In this document: positions 1-6,129 of the stretch, piece by piece | How positions within the stretch are numbered: position 1 is the first letter of the stretch | Layout: each line of letters starts with the position of its first letter | Origin: Anaerolineales bacterium UBA2181 | GTDB lineage: Bacteria > Chloroflexota > Anaerolineae > Promineifilales > UBA4811 | Direction of reading: 5' to 3' | Assembly: GCA_002328075.1 (NCBI GenBank) | Contig: DCVT01000050.1 | Location: 1-8,561, forward strand | DNA length: 8,561 bases | Translations under genes and position numbers: made by a program | Notes under the pieces: generated by a model | The model's database searches: none | Told to the model about the DNA's origin: nothing | What the model saw: the letters and a program-made list of their open reading frames with translations, nothing else

Positions 1-6
1 CATCCG

Positions 7-69
7 CCGGGCTAGACACCTCGCCTGCCGAGGCAAGTGGCGAGAGCCACAAAAGGTCAATCAGCCCGG
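7..69 (+). ncRNA. Possible structured RNA (three-way junction fold)
   Basis: Seen in sequence: 7-13 (ccgggct) pairs perfectly with 63-69 (agcccgg). Inside are two hairpins: cctcg/cgagg (19-23 with 29-33) and gtggc/gccac (37-41 with 46-50) closed by a GAGA loop, which is a GNRA tetraloop on the plus strand only. Together they form a closed three-way junction of about 63 nt. I compared it by eye with common riboswitch and ribozyme consensus cores (TPP, cobalamin, c-di-GMP-I, hammerhead, twister) and saw no match. The region is GC-rich, so chance pairing is possible, and the element sits at the window edge and may be incomplete. No gene follows closely on the plus strand. Confidence 0.25.
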
Positions 70-108
70 TTCAAACACTCGTGTAATGGTTGGCTATAAA
101 ACGGGTAA

Positions 109-410
109 CTATTCGACCACCCCCGCTCTCTGACCGCCAAGGGTGGCCAGGCTGGCCGTGATCTGCCGGTGTTCGGCCTGCAACTCCAGGCTGAGGGCAA
201 GGCTGTCGGCGTACTGCTGAGCGCCCTTGTGTAGAGAGATCTCGGACCGCCAGCAGCACGACGTCCTGGGGGTGCTCCAGGCACAGGCCCAGCAGCTGGA
301 CCGGGGCTATCAGCGGCACACGGCGCCCGAATTGGGGGTGAGGGATCTTTCGGAACGGGCCTTCCGGGAGGCTGCGCTCTGGCCGCACGGGTAAAAGCCA
401 CGCCAACCCG
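109..410 (-). pseudogene. Decayed remnant resembling a TPR-type protein
   Basis: No intact gene is present in 1-571. On the minus strand, the frame from 240 to the TAG at 109-111 reads as a natural amphipathic helix pair, including YADSLALSLELQAEHRQI followed by TASLATLGG. This resembles the tetratricopeptide repeats of large bacterial regulators and scaffold proteins (pattern Y-x-x-SLAL-x-x-EL ... SL-x-x-LG). Immediately upstream that frame turns into nonsense, while another minus frame (about 410-240) carries the plausible VQLLGLCLEHPQDVVLLAV. The coding sense therefore seems to switch frame near 240, as expected for a frameshifted C-terminal fragment. No start codon with a ribosome site could be chosen and the left limit is approximate. 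It could also be chance composition. Confidence 0.3.
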
Positions 411-467
411 CCCCAACCGGCAGGCGTCATCGTCCCCCTCCGCTTCGCCACGGGTCGCCCCGCACCG

Positions 468-545
468 CCGCCGGTCCCGGCCAGCCGGCGGTCGGCGGGG
501 GGCGACTTGACCGTGGTTGCAGTTACAGCTGCCGGTACTGCCGGC
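468..545 (-). terminator. Hairpins downstream of the ABC operon (weak terminator candidate)
   Basis: Two hairpins lie 27 to about 105 bases past the last exporter stop codon on the minus strand. One is gccgg/ccggc (531-535 with 541-545), extended by agc/gct across a bulged t. The other is ccgccgg/ccggcgg (468-474 with 485-491) with a 10-nt loop. Neither is followed by a T-run on the minus strand, so an intrinsic terminator is not demonstrated; they may only be 3'-end stabilising folds. Confidence 0.2.
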
Positions 546-571
546 GCTCTCGCCCGCCACTGCTGGAGGCC

Positions 572-1366
572 TCAGATGTACAGGTCCCTCCGGGCATACA
601 ACCGATAAGCGGCCGCCATGCTCACCAGGATGACGCCCGCCGACAGCGCCAGAAAGGTACCTTCCATCCGCGATTCATTCAGCAGCTTGACCGGATCGAA
701 ATACTCGAACGGGGTGAAGTATTTGAGAAAGTCCAGGTCCTTGTTCATCGCCGAAATGACCGAGAGAAAGTAGGTCCCCAGCAGCAGCGAGACTGCCAAT
801 GAGCTGGCCCGCCGGTACTGCTTCGTGGCGCAGCCCAGCAGGATGCCCAGCGCCAGAAAGATGAGCTGCAGGACAAACAGCGCCAGCATGCAGAGGCGGA
901 TAAAGAGATGGACCTCGCTGCCGGGCTGATATTGCGACGCGCTGACGACCGTGGTCGCCCAGGTGATGAGCAACAGGCCGATGCAGTTGACCAGCGCTGC
1001 CAGCGCCTTGGCGGTCACCAGCCGGCTGCGGGTCACCGGAAGTGTCAGCGAGAACTCGACCGTCTTGTCACGCTCTTCTTTGGAGATGATGTCGCTGCCC
1101 CACATGGCGGCCGCAATGCCCAGCATTAGCGCATAGTAGGTGAACATCAGCCCGATAAAACCGCTGATGGTGGTCAGGTTAAAGGCGCGCATGCTGAACG
1201 CCTCCATCAGCATCTGAGGCATTGAGTCGAGCACCGCCAGCATCTCCGGGTTGCCCTCGTAGGCGGAAAACTTGGCGATGCCGATGGTCACAAACAGGAT
1301 CACGATGACGCCCCAGATGATGAGCGACCGCAGGTTGGATTTGACTTCTCGGACAAAGATGTTCAT
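572..1366 (-). CDS. ABC-2 type exporter, permease subunit B
   Basis: Integral membrane subunit of an ABC-2 type exporter, expected to form the transmembrane channel together with permease A and be driven by the ATPase encoded upstream. The 264-residue protein has about six hydrophobic segments (roughly residues 14-33, 66-90, 120-143, 152-178, 186-204, 233-253). Between the second and third lies the ABC-2 motif SKEERDKTVEFSLTLPVTR, the loop normally facing the ATPase. The C-terminus ends RLYARRDLYI, matching the same position in permease A. I chose the ATG at 1366 because GAGGAGG lies five or six bases before it; a longer frame starting at 1408 runs into permease A and lacks such a site. The stop of permease A (1377-1379) overlaps this Shine-Dalgarno region, so translation is probably coupled. 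Substrate unknown; drug, peptide or lipid export are all possible for the family. Confidence 0.9.
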   Translation of the reverse strand: MNIFVREVKSNLRSLIIWGVIVILFVTIGIAKFSAYEGNPEMLAVLDSMPQMLMEAFSMRAFNLTTISGFIGLMFTYYALMLGIAAAMWGSDIISKEERDKTVEFSLTLPVTRSRLVTAKALAALVNCIGLLLITWATTVVSASQYQPGSEVHLFIRLCMLALFVLQLIFLALGILLGCATKQYRRASSLAVSLLLGTYFLSVISAMNKDLDFLKYFTPFEYFDPVKLLNESRMEGTFLALSAGVILVSMAAAYRLYARRDLYI

Positions 1367-1376
1367 CTGCGCCTCC

Positions 1377-2186
1377 TCACACCGCCGCCGGGATATCGCG
1401 CCGGCCATAGAGCAGATAGCTCGCTACCAGCGAGATCAGAATCACCGCGGCGCTGATCGCCACCAGCGGCAGGTCCCAGGCCCCGTGCCCGATGATGTAG
1501 GTGGGGCTGAAATGTTTAAAGGGGGTGATCTTTTCCAGCGCCGCCTCGCCCAGCAGGTCGCCGAACGCGCTCAGTACATACATTCCGAATCCCAGCGCCA
1601 TTGCATAGGGGGTTACGCTGCGGATCCTGCGCACGAGCAGCGACACCGCCAGGCCGACGCCCAGAAAGAAGAGCTGAAAGACGACGATGCTTAGCAGCAG
1701 CAGGATCAGCGGTCCGCCGTCAAAGCTCTTGTCGCCCTTGTACAGGTTGACGGAGAACAGGCTGATGACCCAAACAACGAGGTTGGTGATGGCCAGCGCG
1801 GTCAGCGCGGCGAGCAGTTTGCTGGTGAGGATCTGGCTCCGGCCCACCGGCTTGGCCAACAGGAAATCGGCGGTCCATTCGCGCTCCTCCACCGAGACCA
1901 GGCCAAAGCCATAGTTGGAGGCCTGGATCGCCAGGCAGATCTGGGCAAAGAGAAAGACAAAGCTGAAATAGCCGAGCACGGTCGAGAGGTCGACGCCGCT
2001 CAGGCCAAAGGCGGTGAGGAGCTGGGGCGGAAAGTTGGCCATCATCTCGTTCAACAGCTCGGCGTCCAAGGCAAACGAAGAGAACATCGAGGCAAAGACG
2101 AATATCAGCGCGACCAACGCCACCGACCAGGTGATCACCGATCGCAGGTGCATTTGGAGCTCGTGCCGGTAAATGGTGCCGCTCAT
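1377..2186 (-). CDS. ABC-2 type exporter, permease subunit A
   Basis: Membrane-spanning half of the same exporter, 269 residues, with about six hydrophobic segments and the conserved cytoplasmic motif SVEEREWTADFLLAKPVGR, followed by SQILTSKLLAAL. This block is clearly paralogous to the one in permease B (both show S-x-EER-x-x-T-x-x-F-x-L-x-x-PV-x-RS then K-x-LAAL), and both end in LY-x-RRD. The two genes therefore look like an ancient tandem duplication that yields a heterodimer. The ATG at 2186 is preferred: AGGTGA ends five bases before it. An in-frame GTG at 2195 directly abuts the TAG stop of the ATPase gene (2196-2198) and would leave no room for a separate ribosome site. The Shine-Dalgarno itself contains the ATPase stop codon, implying translational coupling. 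Transport direction (export) is inferred from the family. Confidence 0.9.
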   Translation of the reverse strand: MSGTIYRHELQMHLRSVITWSVALVALIFVFASMFSSFALDAELLNEMMANFPPQLLTAFGLSGVDLSTVLGYFSFVFLFAQICLAIQASNYGFGLVSVEEREWTADFLLAKPVGRSQILTSKLLAALTALAITNLVVWVISLFSVNLYKGDKSFDGGPLILLLLSIVVFQLFFLGVGLAVSLLVRRIRSVTPYAMALGFGMYVLSAFGDLLGEAALEKITPFKHFSPTYIIGHGAWDLPLVAISAAVILISLVASYLLYGRRDIPAAV

Positions 2187-2195
2187 AGTCTTCAC

Positions 2196-3068
2196 CTACT
2201 CGTAGTAGTGCATGAAAATCTCTTCCAGCGTGGGCTCTTCCACCGCCACGTCGGAGAGGTTGAGCTCGCCGATCTTGCGCATGATCGGGTTGACATCGCC
2301 CTTGTAGAAGAAACGGACTTCGCCGTCGTGCTGTTCCAGGTTCATCACGCCGGGGAGGTCGAAATGGGCCGTGCGGAGATCCGGGGCCGCTACCCGGACC
2401 TTCTTATAGTTGTTCTGCTGGAGCGTGCGGATATCCTCGATCTCGATGATCCGCCCCTCTTTGATGATGCCCACCCGGCTGCACATGCGCTGGACCTCGC
2501 CCAGGATGTGCGAGGAAAAAAAGACCGTCACCCCGCGCTGGTTCTCCTCTCGGATGAGCTGAAAGAACTTGCGCTGCATCAGCGGGTCGAGTCCGGCGGT
2601 GGGTTCGTCGAGGAAAAGCAGTTTGGGTTGGTGCAAAAGCCCCTGCACAATGCCGACTTTTTTTCGGTTGCCGTAGGATAGGTCTTCGATGCGCCGGTGC
2701 AGCTCGAGCTCCATGAGCTCGGACAGTTCGTGCATGCGCTGCGTGCAGTCCCGGCGGTAAAAACTGGCCGAGTATCGGAGCAGGTCGATGACCTTCATGC
2801 GTTCATAGTAAAAGACCTCCGAGGGCAGGTATCCGATGTCCAGCCTGAGCTCCGGCCCATGCTTGATGCAGTCCTTGCCAAAGATGGTGCCGCTGCCGCT
2901 GGTGGGATGGATAAGGGAGAGGAGCAACCGGATGGTGGTGGATTTGCCCGCTCCGTTCGGCCCGATGAAACCAAAAACCTCCCCTTCGTCCACGTACAAG
3001 GACACATCAATGATGCCCCTGGCTTTGCCATAATACTTGGTAAGCTGGTCGACCTCGATGACATGCAT
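2196..3068 (-). CDS. ABC-2 type exporter, ATP-binding subunit
   Basis: ATP-hydrolysing subunit that powers the exporter formed with the two downstream permeases; cytoplasmic, membrane-associated. Length 290 residues, normal for the single-domain family. Visible motifs: Walker A GPNGAGKST (36-44), signature LSYGNRKKV (130-138), Walker B LLFLDEP (150-156), D-loop AGLD (158-161) and switch histidine in SSH (185-187). The Q-loop reads GYLPSE, without the usual glutamine; such variants are common in ABC-2 exporter ATPases. The signature SYGN rather than SGGQ is also typical of this subgroup. Residues from about 215 to 290 form the C-terminal extension ending EEPTLEEIFMHYYE, also a hallmark. I chose the ATG at 3068 because GGAG lies about nine bases upstream; an upstream in-frame start at 3092 has no good site. 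It is the first gene of the operon and is transcribed from the promoter at 3123-3151. Confidence 0.95.
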   Translation of the reverse strand: MHVIEVDQLTKYYGKARGIIDVSLYVDEGEVFGFIGPNGAGKSTTIRLLLSLIHPTSGSGTIFGKDCIKHGPELRLDIGYLPSEVFYYERMKVIDLLRYSASFYRRDCTQRMHELSELMELELHRRIEDLSYGNRKKVGIVQGLLHQPKLLFLDEPTAGLDPLMQRKFFQLIREENQRGVTVFFSSHILGEVQRMCSRVGIIKEGRIIEIEDIRTLQQNNYKKVRVAAPDLRTAHFDLPGVMNLEQHDGEVRFFYKGDVNPIMRKIGELNLSDVAVEEPTLEEIFMHYYE

Positions 3069-3100
3069 GGCACCACTCCTTCTGAACGGCATAACTCGCA

Positions 3101-3116
3101 GCGGTCATGTGACCGC
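3101..3116. promoter_or_regulatory. Perfect palindrome, candidate operator of the ABC exporter operon
   Basis: gcggtca-tg-tgaccgc is a perfect inverted repeat with 7-base arms and a 2-base centre. It lies 33-48 bases upstream of the ATPase start, and its outer edge coincides with the transcription start predicted from the -10 box at 3123-3128. A dimeric repressor bound here would block initiation. The regulator family cannot be told from the site; short spaced palindromes fit TetR, GntR or MarR types. No regulator gene is in the window. Confidence 0.55.
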
Positions 3117-3122
3117 CGGAGG

Positions 3123-3151
3123 ATTTTACACCCGCAGGGCAGGTGGGTCAA
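3123..3151 (-). promoter_or_regulatory. Sigma70-type promoter for the ABC exporter operon
   Basis: On the minus strand, TTGACC (3151-3146) and TAAAAT (3128-3123) are separated by exactly 17 bases. Both boxes are one base from consensus. Expected start of transcription is near 3116, giving a leader of about 48 nt before the ATG at 3068, with the palindrome 3101-3116 at its beginning. Confidence 0.65.
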
Positions 3152-3185
3152 GAACCGGCGTCGGCCATCGGCCGGGCGGATGCAG

Positions 3186-3204
3186 GGAGAGCCACAGGCT
3201 CTCC
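3186..3204. other. Strong perfect hairpin in divergent intergenic region
   Basis: ggagagcc-aca-ggctctcc is a perfect 8-bp stem with a 3-nt loop. There is no T-run on either side, so it is not an intrinsic terminator. It lies upstream of the minus-strand promoter and downstream of no gene, so its role is unknown. A run of nine G (3238-3246) follows about 34 bases later and is a place where assembly length errors are likely. Confidence 0.35.
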
Positions 3205-3342
3205 TCCAATGGCGCGGTCGGGGACCGGCCACAGCACGGGGGGGGGACGTTCAGCACAGGCGGAGCCGGACTCACCCCCCGTCACCTTTGTGTTGACCGA
3301 GATCCCCGGTGGCGCCGTCGCCGAAGTCCCCAGTGCGTGCAG

Positions 3343-3373
3343 TTGTCACCGGCCGGCTGCCATGAGGTATAAT
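3343..3373 (+). promoter_or_regulatory. Possible plus-strand promoter with consensus -10
   Basis: A perfect TATAAT (3368-3373) is preceded by TTGTCA (3343-3348), one base from consensus, at a spacing of 19 bases, which is longer than ideal. Transcription would start near 3380 and run rightward through a structured 420-nt tract toward the gene at 3803. No convincing reading frame starts close by, so the product could be a long leader or a non-coding RNA. Confidence 0.35.
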
Positions 3374-3702
3374 CCACCCGACAACGGCGAATCCTGCGCC
3401 GGCCTGCGCTTGAGCCATACGGGTTCGCCCGGGCGCAAAACGCTCGGGCCGGTCTCCGACCGAGCCCGCGGGAGCTCGTAATCAGTGTGCCCGCCGCCAG
3501 GGGATTTCTCGGTGCGCCCGCCGCAGGGGGCATGTGTTTGTCGTGCACGCGTGCGGCCAAGAACCGCCTTACGGCGACACCAGCAACAGCAATACGAGCT
3601 CAACCCCGCACGGCGGTGGGTGGCGCGGCCAGTGGCCGGCCGCTGCGGAATGCCGGAGGTGCAAACGCGGCATAGGAGCAACCTGGTATGCTCACCTGTG
3701 GG
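3374..3702 (+). other. Gene-free structured tract between the divergent operons
   Basis: I find no credible gene here; the open frames are Arg/Pro-rich and have no ribosome site. It holds a 9-bp hairpin gcccgggcg/cgctcgggc (3427-3435 with 3441-3449, one G-U pair) with a CAAAA loop. It also holds a second hairpin gcggcc/ggccgc (3625-3630 with 3638-3643), a 27-base tandem near-duplication starting at 3485 and 3512, and repeat copy A. It may be the leader or RNA made from the TATAAT box at 3368, or simply decayed accessory DNA. Confidence 0.4.
3512..3588 (+). repeat. Dispersed repeat, copy A
   Basis: This stretch aligns with 7522-7597 over its whole length with a few single-base gaps. Both begin gtg-y-gcccg-y-cgca and share the core caagaac-y-gcc-k-tacggc followed by r-acac. 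A partial tandem copy of its first 19 bases starts 27 bases earlier at 3485. In one frame both copies would encode V-x-H ... QE-x-PYG-x-T, but neither has a start codon with a ribosome site. Confidence 0.5.
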
Positions 3703-3731
3703 TTGCGCGGGGTCGCGGTCTGTGCTAGACT
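3703..3731 (+). promoter_or_regulatory. Extended -10 promoter for the nucleotidyltransferase module
   Basis: TTGCGC (3703-3708), a 17-base spacer, and TAGACT (3726-3731) preceded by TGC (3723-3725), which is the extended -10 TGN element. Transcription would start near 3738, giving a leader of about 65 nt before the ATG at 3803. The 11-base sequence ctgtcgttcgc occurs at 3730-3740, overlapping the start point, and again at 3766-3776. Confidence 0.5.
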
Positions 3732-3776
3732 GTCGTTCGCAACGGGCGGCGCGCAGCCCTCTCTTCTGTCGTTCGC
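3730..3776 (+). repeat. 11-bp direct repeat at the promoter start point
   Basis: ctgtcgttcgc occurs exactly at 3730-3740 and 3766-3776, 36 bases apart start to start. The first copy covers the expected transcription start of the promoter at 3703-3731. It could be a pair of regulator sites for autoregulation by the downstream proteins, or chance. Confidence 0.35.
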
Positions 3777-3802
3777 GGCGCGCGGCACGGAGCGGCAAGC
3801 AA

Positions 3803-4057
3803 ATGAGCAACCTGCCCACGGATACGGACCCAGAAATCGAGCGGCTCCAGATTGAGGGCCTGCGGCAGATGCCGCCGTGGCGCAAGATGGAGCTGATGGC
3901 CGGGATGTGCCAGTCGGTGCAGACACTTGCCCTGGCCGGGCTGCGCGAGCGCTACCCGGATGACACCCCCGCCCAGCGCCGCCGGCGCCTGGCGGACCTG
4001 TTGCTGGGACCGGAGCTGGCCCGGCGCGCTTATGGTCCCCCAACGGAGAAGACTTGA
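3803..4057 (+). CDS. Small helical protein paired with nucleotidyltransferase
   Basis: An 84-residue acidic-then-basic protein with no membrane segment or signal peptide. It is predicted to be all-helical: residues 10-22 (PEIERLQIEGLRQ), a helix beginning PPWRKMELMAGMC, a TLALAGLRERYP helix (41-52), then PAQRRRRLADLLLGPELARRAYG (56-78). Small proteins of this pattern (PEIE ... M-x-x-x-x-K ... LALAGLR-x-R-x-P ... RRRLADLLLGPELA) are, from memory, often found directly upstream of a nucleotidyltransferase in Chloroflexota and cyanobacteria, usually labelled hypothetical. The ATG at 3803 follows GGAG (3789-3792) by 10 bases; longer in-frame extensions upstream lie in repetitive leader DNA and are rejected. 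Its stop overlaps the next ATG (TGATG), so both proteins are probably made in fixed proportion. An antitoxin-like or partner role is inference. Confidence 0.8.
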   Translation: MSNLPTDTDPEIERLQIEGLRQMPPWRKMELMAGMCQSVQTLALAGLRERYPDDTPAQRRRRLADLLLGPELARRAYGPPTEKT

Positions 4058-4632
4058 TGCTCGCCGAGCAAATCCGGGTGGTCATGACCGTGGCCGAAGC
4101 TTTGGAGTCGCTGGGCGCGCCGTACGCCTTGGGCGGCGCGCTGGCCGGCGCTCTGTTCGGCGTCTTGCGCGCCACGAATGACGCCGATCTGCTGGCGGAG
4201 CTGCACCCGGCGCAGGTCGAGCCGCTGGTCCGGGCGCTCGGCAGCGCCTTTTGTGCCGACCCCGAGATGATGCGCGGCGCTATCGACCGGCGCGGCTCGC
4301 TCAACCTGATCCACCTGGCCGCCATGTTCAAGGCAGACGTGTTTGTGGCCCGGCCGCGCGACTTTGATCGCGCCCAGTTGGCCCGCCGGAAGACCGTCCG
4401 GCTGAGCGCGGACTCGGAGCAGGAGATCTACGTCACGAGCGCGGAGGACCTGGTGCTGGCCAAGCTGGAGTGGTACCGCCTGGGGGGCGAGATTTCGGAC
4501 CGCCGGTGGTCCGACGTGCTGGGCGTTCTGCGCATCCAGGACGAGCGGCTCGACCGGGATTACATGCGGCGGACGGCAATAGGGCTGGGGGTGGGCGATC
4601 TGCTGGAGCGGGCGCTCGAGCAGGTGGGATGA
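4057..4632 (+). CDS. Nucleotidyltransferase-fold protein (AbiEii/MNT-like)
   Basis: A 191-residue protein of the DNA polymerase beta-type nucleotidyltransferase superfamily, which transfers a nucleotide from NTP to a protein, RNA or small molecule. The active-site pattern is complete: GG at 26-27, then D42-A-D44 (RATNDADLLAEL), and a third acidic residue D94 in FKADVFV. The C-terminal part contains SAEDLVLAKLEWYRLGGE (128-145), which, like the following DRRWSDVLGVL, is characteristic of stand-alone transferases of the AbiEii toxin-like group. The ATG at 4057 is chosen because GGAG (4045-4048) stands eight bases upstream; it overlaps the preceding stop. No HEPN partner is present; the partner is the 84-residue helical protein. 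It may be a toxin, an enzyme modifying a cellular target, or a housekeeping transferase; the sequence cannot say which. Confidence 0.85.
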   Translation: MLAEQIRVVMTVAEALESLGAPYALGGALAGALFGVLRATNDADLLAELHPAQVEPLVRALGSAFCADPEMMRGAIDRRGSLNLIHLAAMFKADVFVARPRDFDRAQLARRKTVRLSADSEQEIYVTSAEDLVLAKLEWYRLGGEISDRRWSDVLGVLRIQDERLDRDYMRRTAIGLGVGDLLERALEQVG

Positions 4633-4689
4633 CTGCGCCCCGGCGGCGCCCATTGTGGAATTCACCGATTCACCAGCAGGAGGTACGTC

Positions 4690-6129
4690 ATGAGCCAGAG
4701 CTCCGGGATTCAGATCAGCCGCCGCATGTTCATCCAGTCGGTCGCTATCCTTTTTTTGCTGATGATGGTCGCCGGCATCCTGACACTCGTCATTCCGGCC
4801 GGCGCCTACACTCGGGTCACGGTCGAGGGTCGCGATATGATCGACCCCGCCTCTTTCCGGGCAATCGAGCGGCCCAATTTTCCCATCTGGCGCTGGTTCC
4901 TCGCCCCGATCGAGGTGCTGGGCGCGCCGGGCAACGTGACGCTGATCGCCATCATCATCTTTCTGCTCTTTATCGGCGGGTCGTTTGCCGTGCTGGAGAA
5001 ATGCGGGCTGATCCACGCCCTGCTGGCGCGCGTCATCGCACGTTTCGCGGCGCACAAGTACGCCCTGCTGTTGGTCATCTCCCTGATCTTCATGCTGCTG
5101 GGCGCGTTTTTTGGCATCTTTGAGGAGGTCGTCCCGCTGGTGCCGGTGGCCATCGCGCTGGCCTATTCACTCGGCTGGGATGCGCTGACCGGCCTGGGGA
5201 TGTCAATCCTGGCCGTCAACCTCGGCTTTAGCGCGGCGGTGACCAACCCCTTCACCCTCGGAGTGGCGCAGGAGCTGGCGGGGCTGCCGCTGTTTTCCGG
5301 CGCCGGCTTGAGGGTCATCATCTTTGTGGCGATGTACACCATACTGGCGGCTTTTCTGACCCGCTACGCCCGCCGCGTCGAGCGCAGCCCGCAGAGCTCT
5401 CCCATCTACGGCGAGGACGGCGCCGACCGTGAGCGCTATCGCACCTTTCCGGCCGCGGAAGACAAACCCAGGTTGCGCGCGTCGATGATCTGGTTCGGCG
5501 CCTGCCTGATCCTTATCCTGGCCACGCTCTTTGGCGCCCCCTTTATCTCGGCGATCTCGGACTATGCGCTGCCCATCGTGGGAGTGCTCTTTCTCATCGC
5601 CGGCCTCGGCGCGGGGCTGCTGGCCGGGGCGGGCAAGAAGGTGTGGTCCGCACTGGGTCAGGGGGTGCTGGGCATCCTGCCAGCCGTCCCACTCATTCTC
5701 ATGGCGGTTAGCGTCAAGCAGATCGTGACCCAGGGCGGCATTCTCGACACCATCCTGCACTGGGCTGCGACGCCTCTCTCCTCGGCCAGCCCGTTTGTCA
5801 CGGCGCTGCTCGTCTACGGGCTGGCGCTGCTGATCGAATTCTTTGTGGCCTCCGGCTCGGCCAAGGCCTTCCTGGTAATGCCAATCTTGCTGCCGCTGGC
5901 CGGCCTCATCGGCCTGAGCAGCCAGACGACGGTGCTGGCCTACTGCTTTGGTGACGGCTTTTCCAACCTGATGTATCCCACCAACCCGGTGCTGCTGATC
6001 TGCCTGGGTCTCACGACGGTGCGTTACTCCAAGTGGCTGGCCTGGTCCTGGCGGCTCTGGTTGGCAGTCATCGCCGTGTCGGTGGCCTTTCTGGGGGTCG
6101 CTGTCGCCATCGGCTACGGTCCGTTCTAG
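4690..6129 (+). CDS. YfcC/DcuC-family membrane carrier
   Basis: A 479-residue integral membrane carrier of the C4-dicarboxylate/arginine-type family (COG1288, YfcC; Pfam DcuC). Members move organic acids, amino acids or peptides across the inner membrane. About 12 hydrophobic segments are visible, including residues 13-36, 82-101, 123-143 and 265-284, and most of 290-475. Family hallmarks: FGIFEEVVPLVPVAIAL (141-157), NPFTLGVAQ (186-194), FVASGSAKAFLVMPILLP (385-402) and FGDGFSNLMYPTNPVLL (420-436); the last three are re-entrant or binding regions in this superfamily. A charged loop at 225-262 splits the two halves. The ATG at 4690 has an ideal AGGAGGT (4678-4684) five bases before it. It lies 57 bases after the nucleotidyltransferase, with a small gcgcc/ggcgc hairpin (4635-4649) between, and directly abuts the peptidase gene. 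Substrate not determinable; a peptide or acyl-amino acid fits the neighbour. Confidence 0.9.
   Translation: MSQSSGIQISRRMFIQSVAILFLLMMVAGILTLVIPAGAYTRVTVEGRDMIDPASFRAIERPNFPIWRWFLAPIEVLGAPGNVTLIAIIIFLLFIGGSFAVLEKCGLIHALLARVIARFAAHKYALLLVISLIFMLLGAFFGIFEEVVPLVPVAIALAYSLGWDALTGLGMSILAVNLGFSAAVTNPFTLGVAQELAGLPLFSGAGLRVIIFVAMYTILAAFLTRYARRVERSPQSSPIYGEDGADRERYRTFPAAEDKPRLRASMIWFGACLILILATLFGAPFISAISDYALPIVGVLFLIAGLGAGLLAGAGKKVWSALGQGVLGILPAVPLILMAVSVKQIVTQGGILDTILHWAATPLSSASPFVTALLVYGLALLIEFFVASGSAKAFLVMPILLPLAGLIGLSSQTTVLAYCFGDGFSNLMYPTNPVLLICLGLTTVRYSKWLAWSWRLWLAVIAVSVAFLGVAVAIGYGPF

Noticed and set aside
57..560. Open frame of 167 codons on the minus strand
   Set aside because: Extremely Arg/Pro/Ala-rich, no ribosome site, no recognisable motif; the likely remnant of coding sense in this area lies in other frames.
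1272..1694. Plus-strand open frame across the permease genes
   Set aside because: Antisense shadow of two clearly coding genes with good motifs and ribosome sites.
3346..3885. Minus-strand open frame of 179 codons in the divergent region
   Set aside because: Arg-rich composition, no ribosome site, and it overlaps the start of the well-supported gene at 3803.
4079..4088. Palindrome ggtcatgacc resembling the exporter operator
   Set aside because: Lies inside the nucleotidyltransferase coding sequence, lacks the 2-base centre of the exporter palindrome, and has no promoter beside it.
4030..5055. Long minus-strand open frame of 341 codons
   Set aside because: Antisense to the nucleotidyltransferase and carrier genes; rich in His, Asp and Gln as expected for the complement of GC-rich codons.
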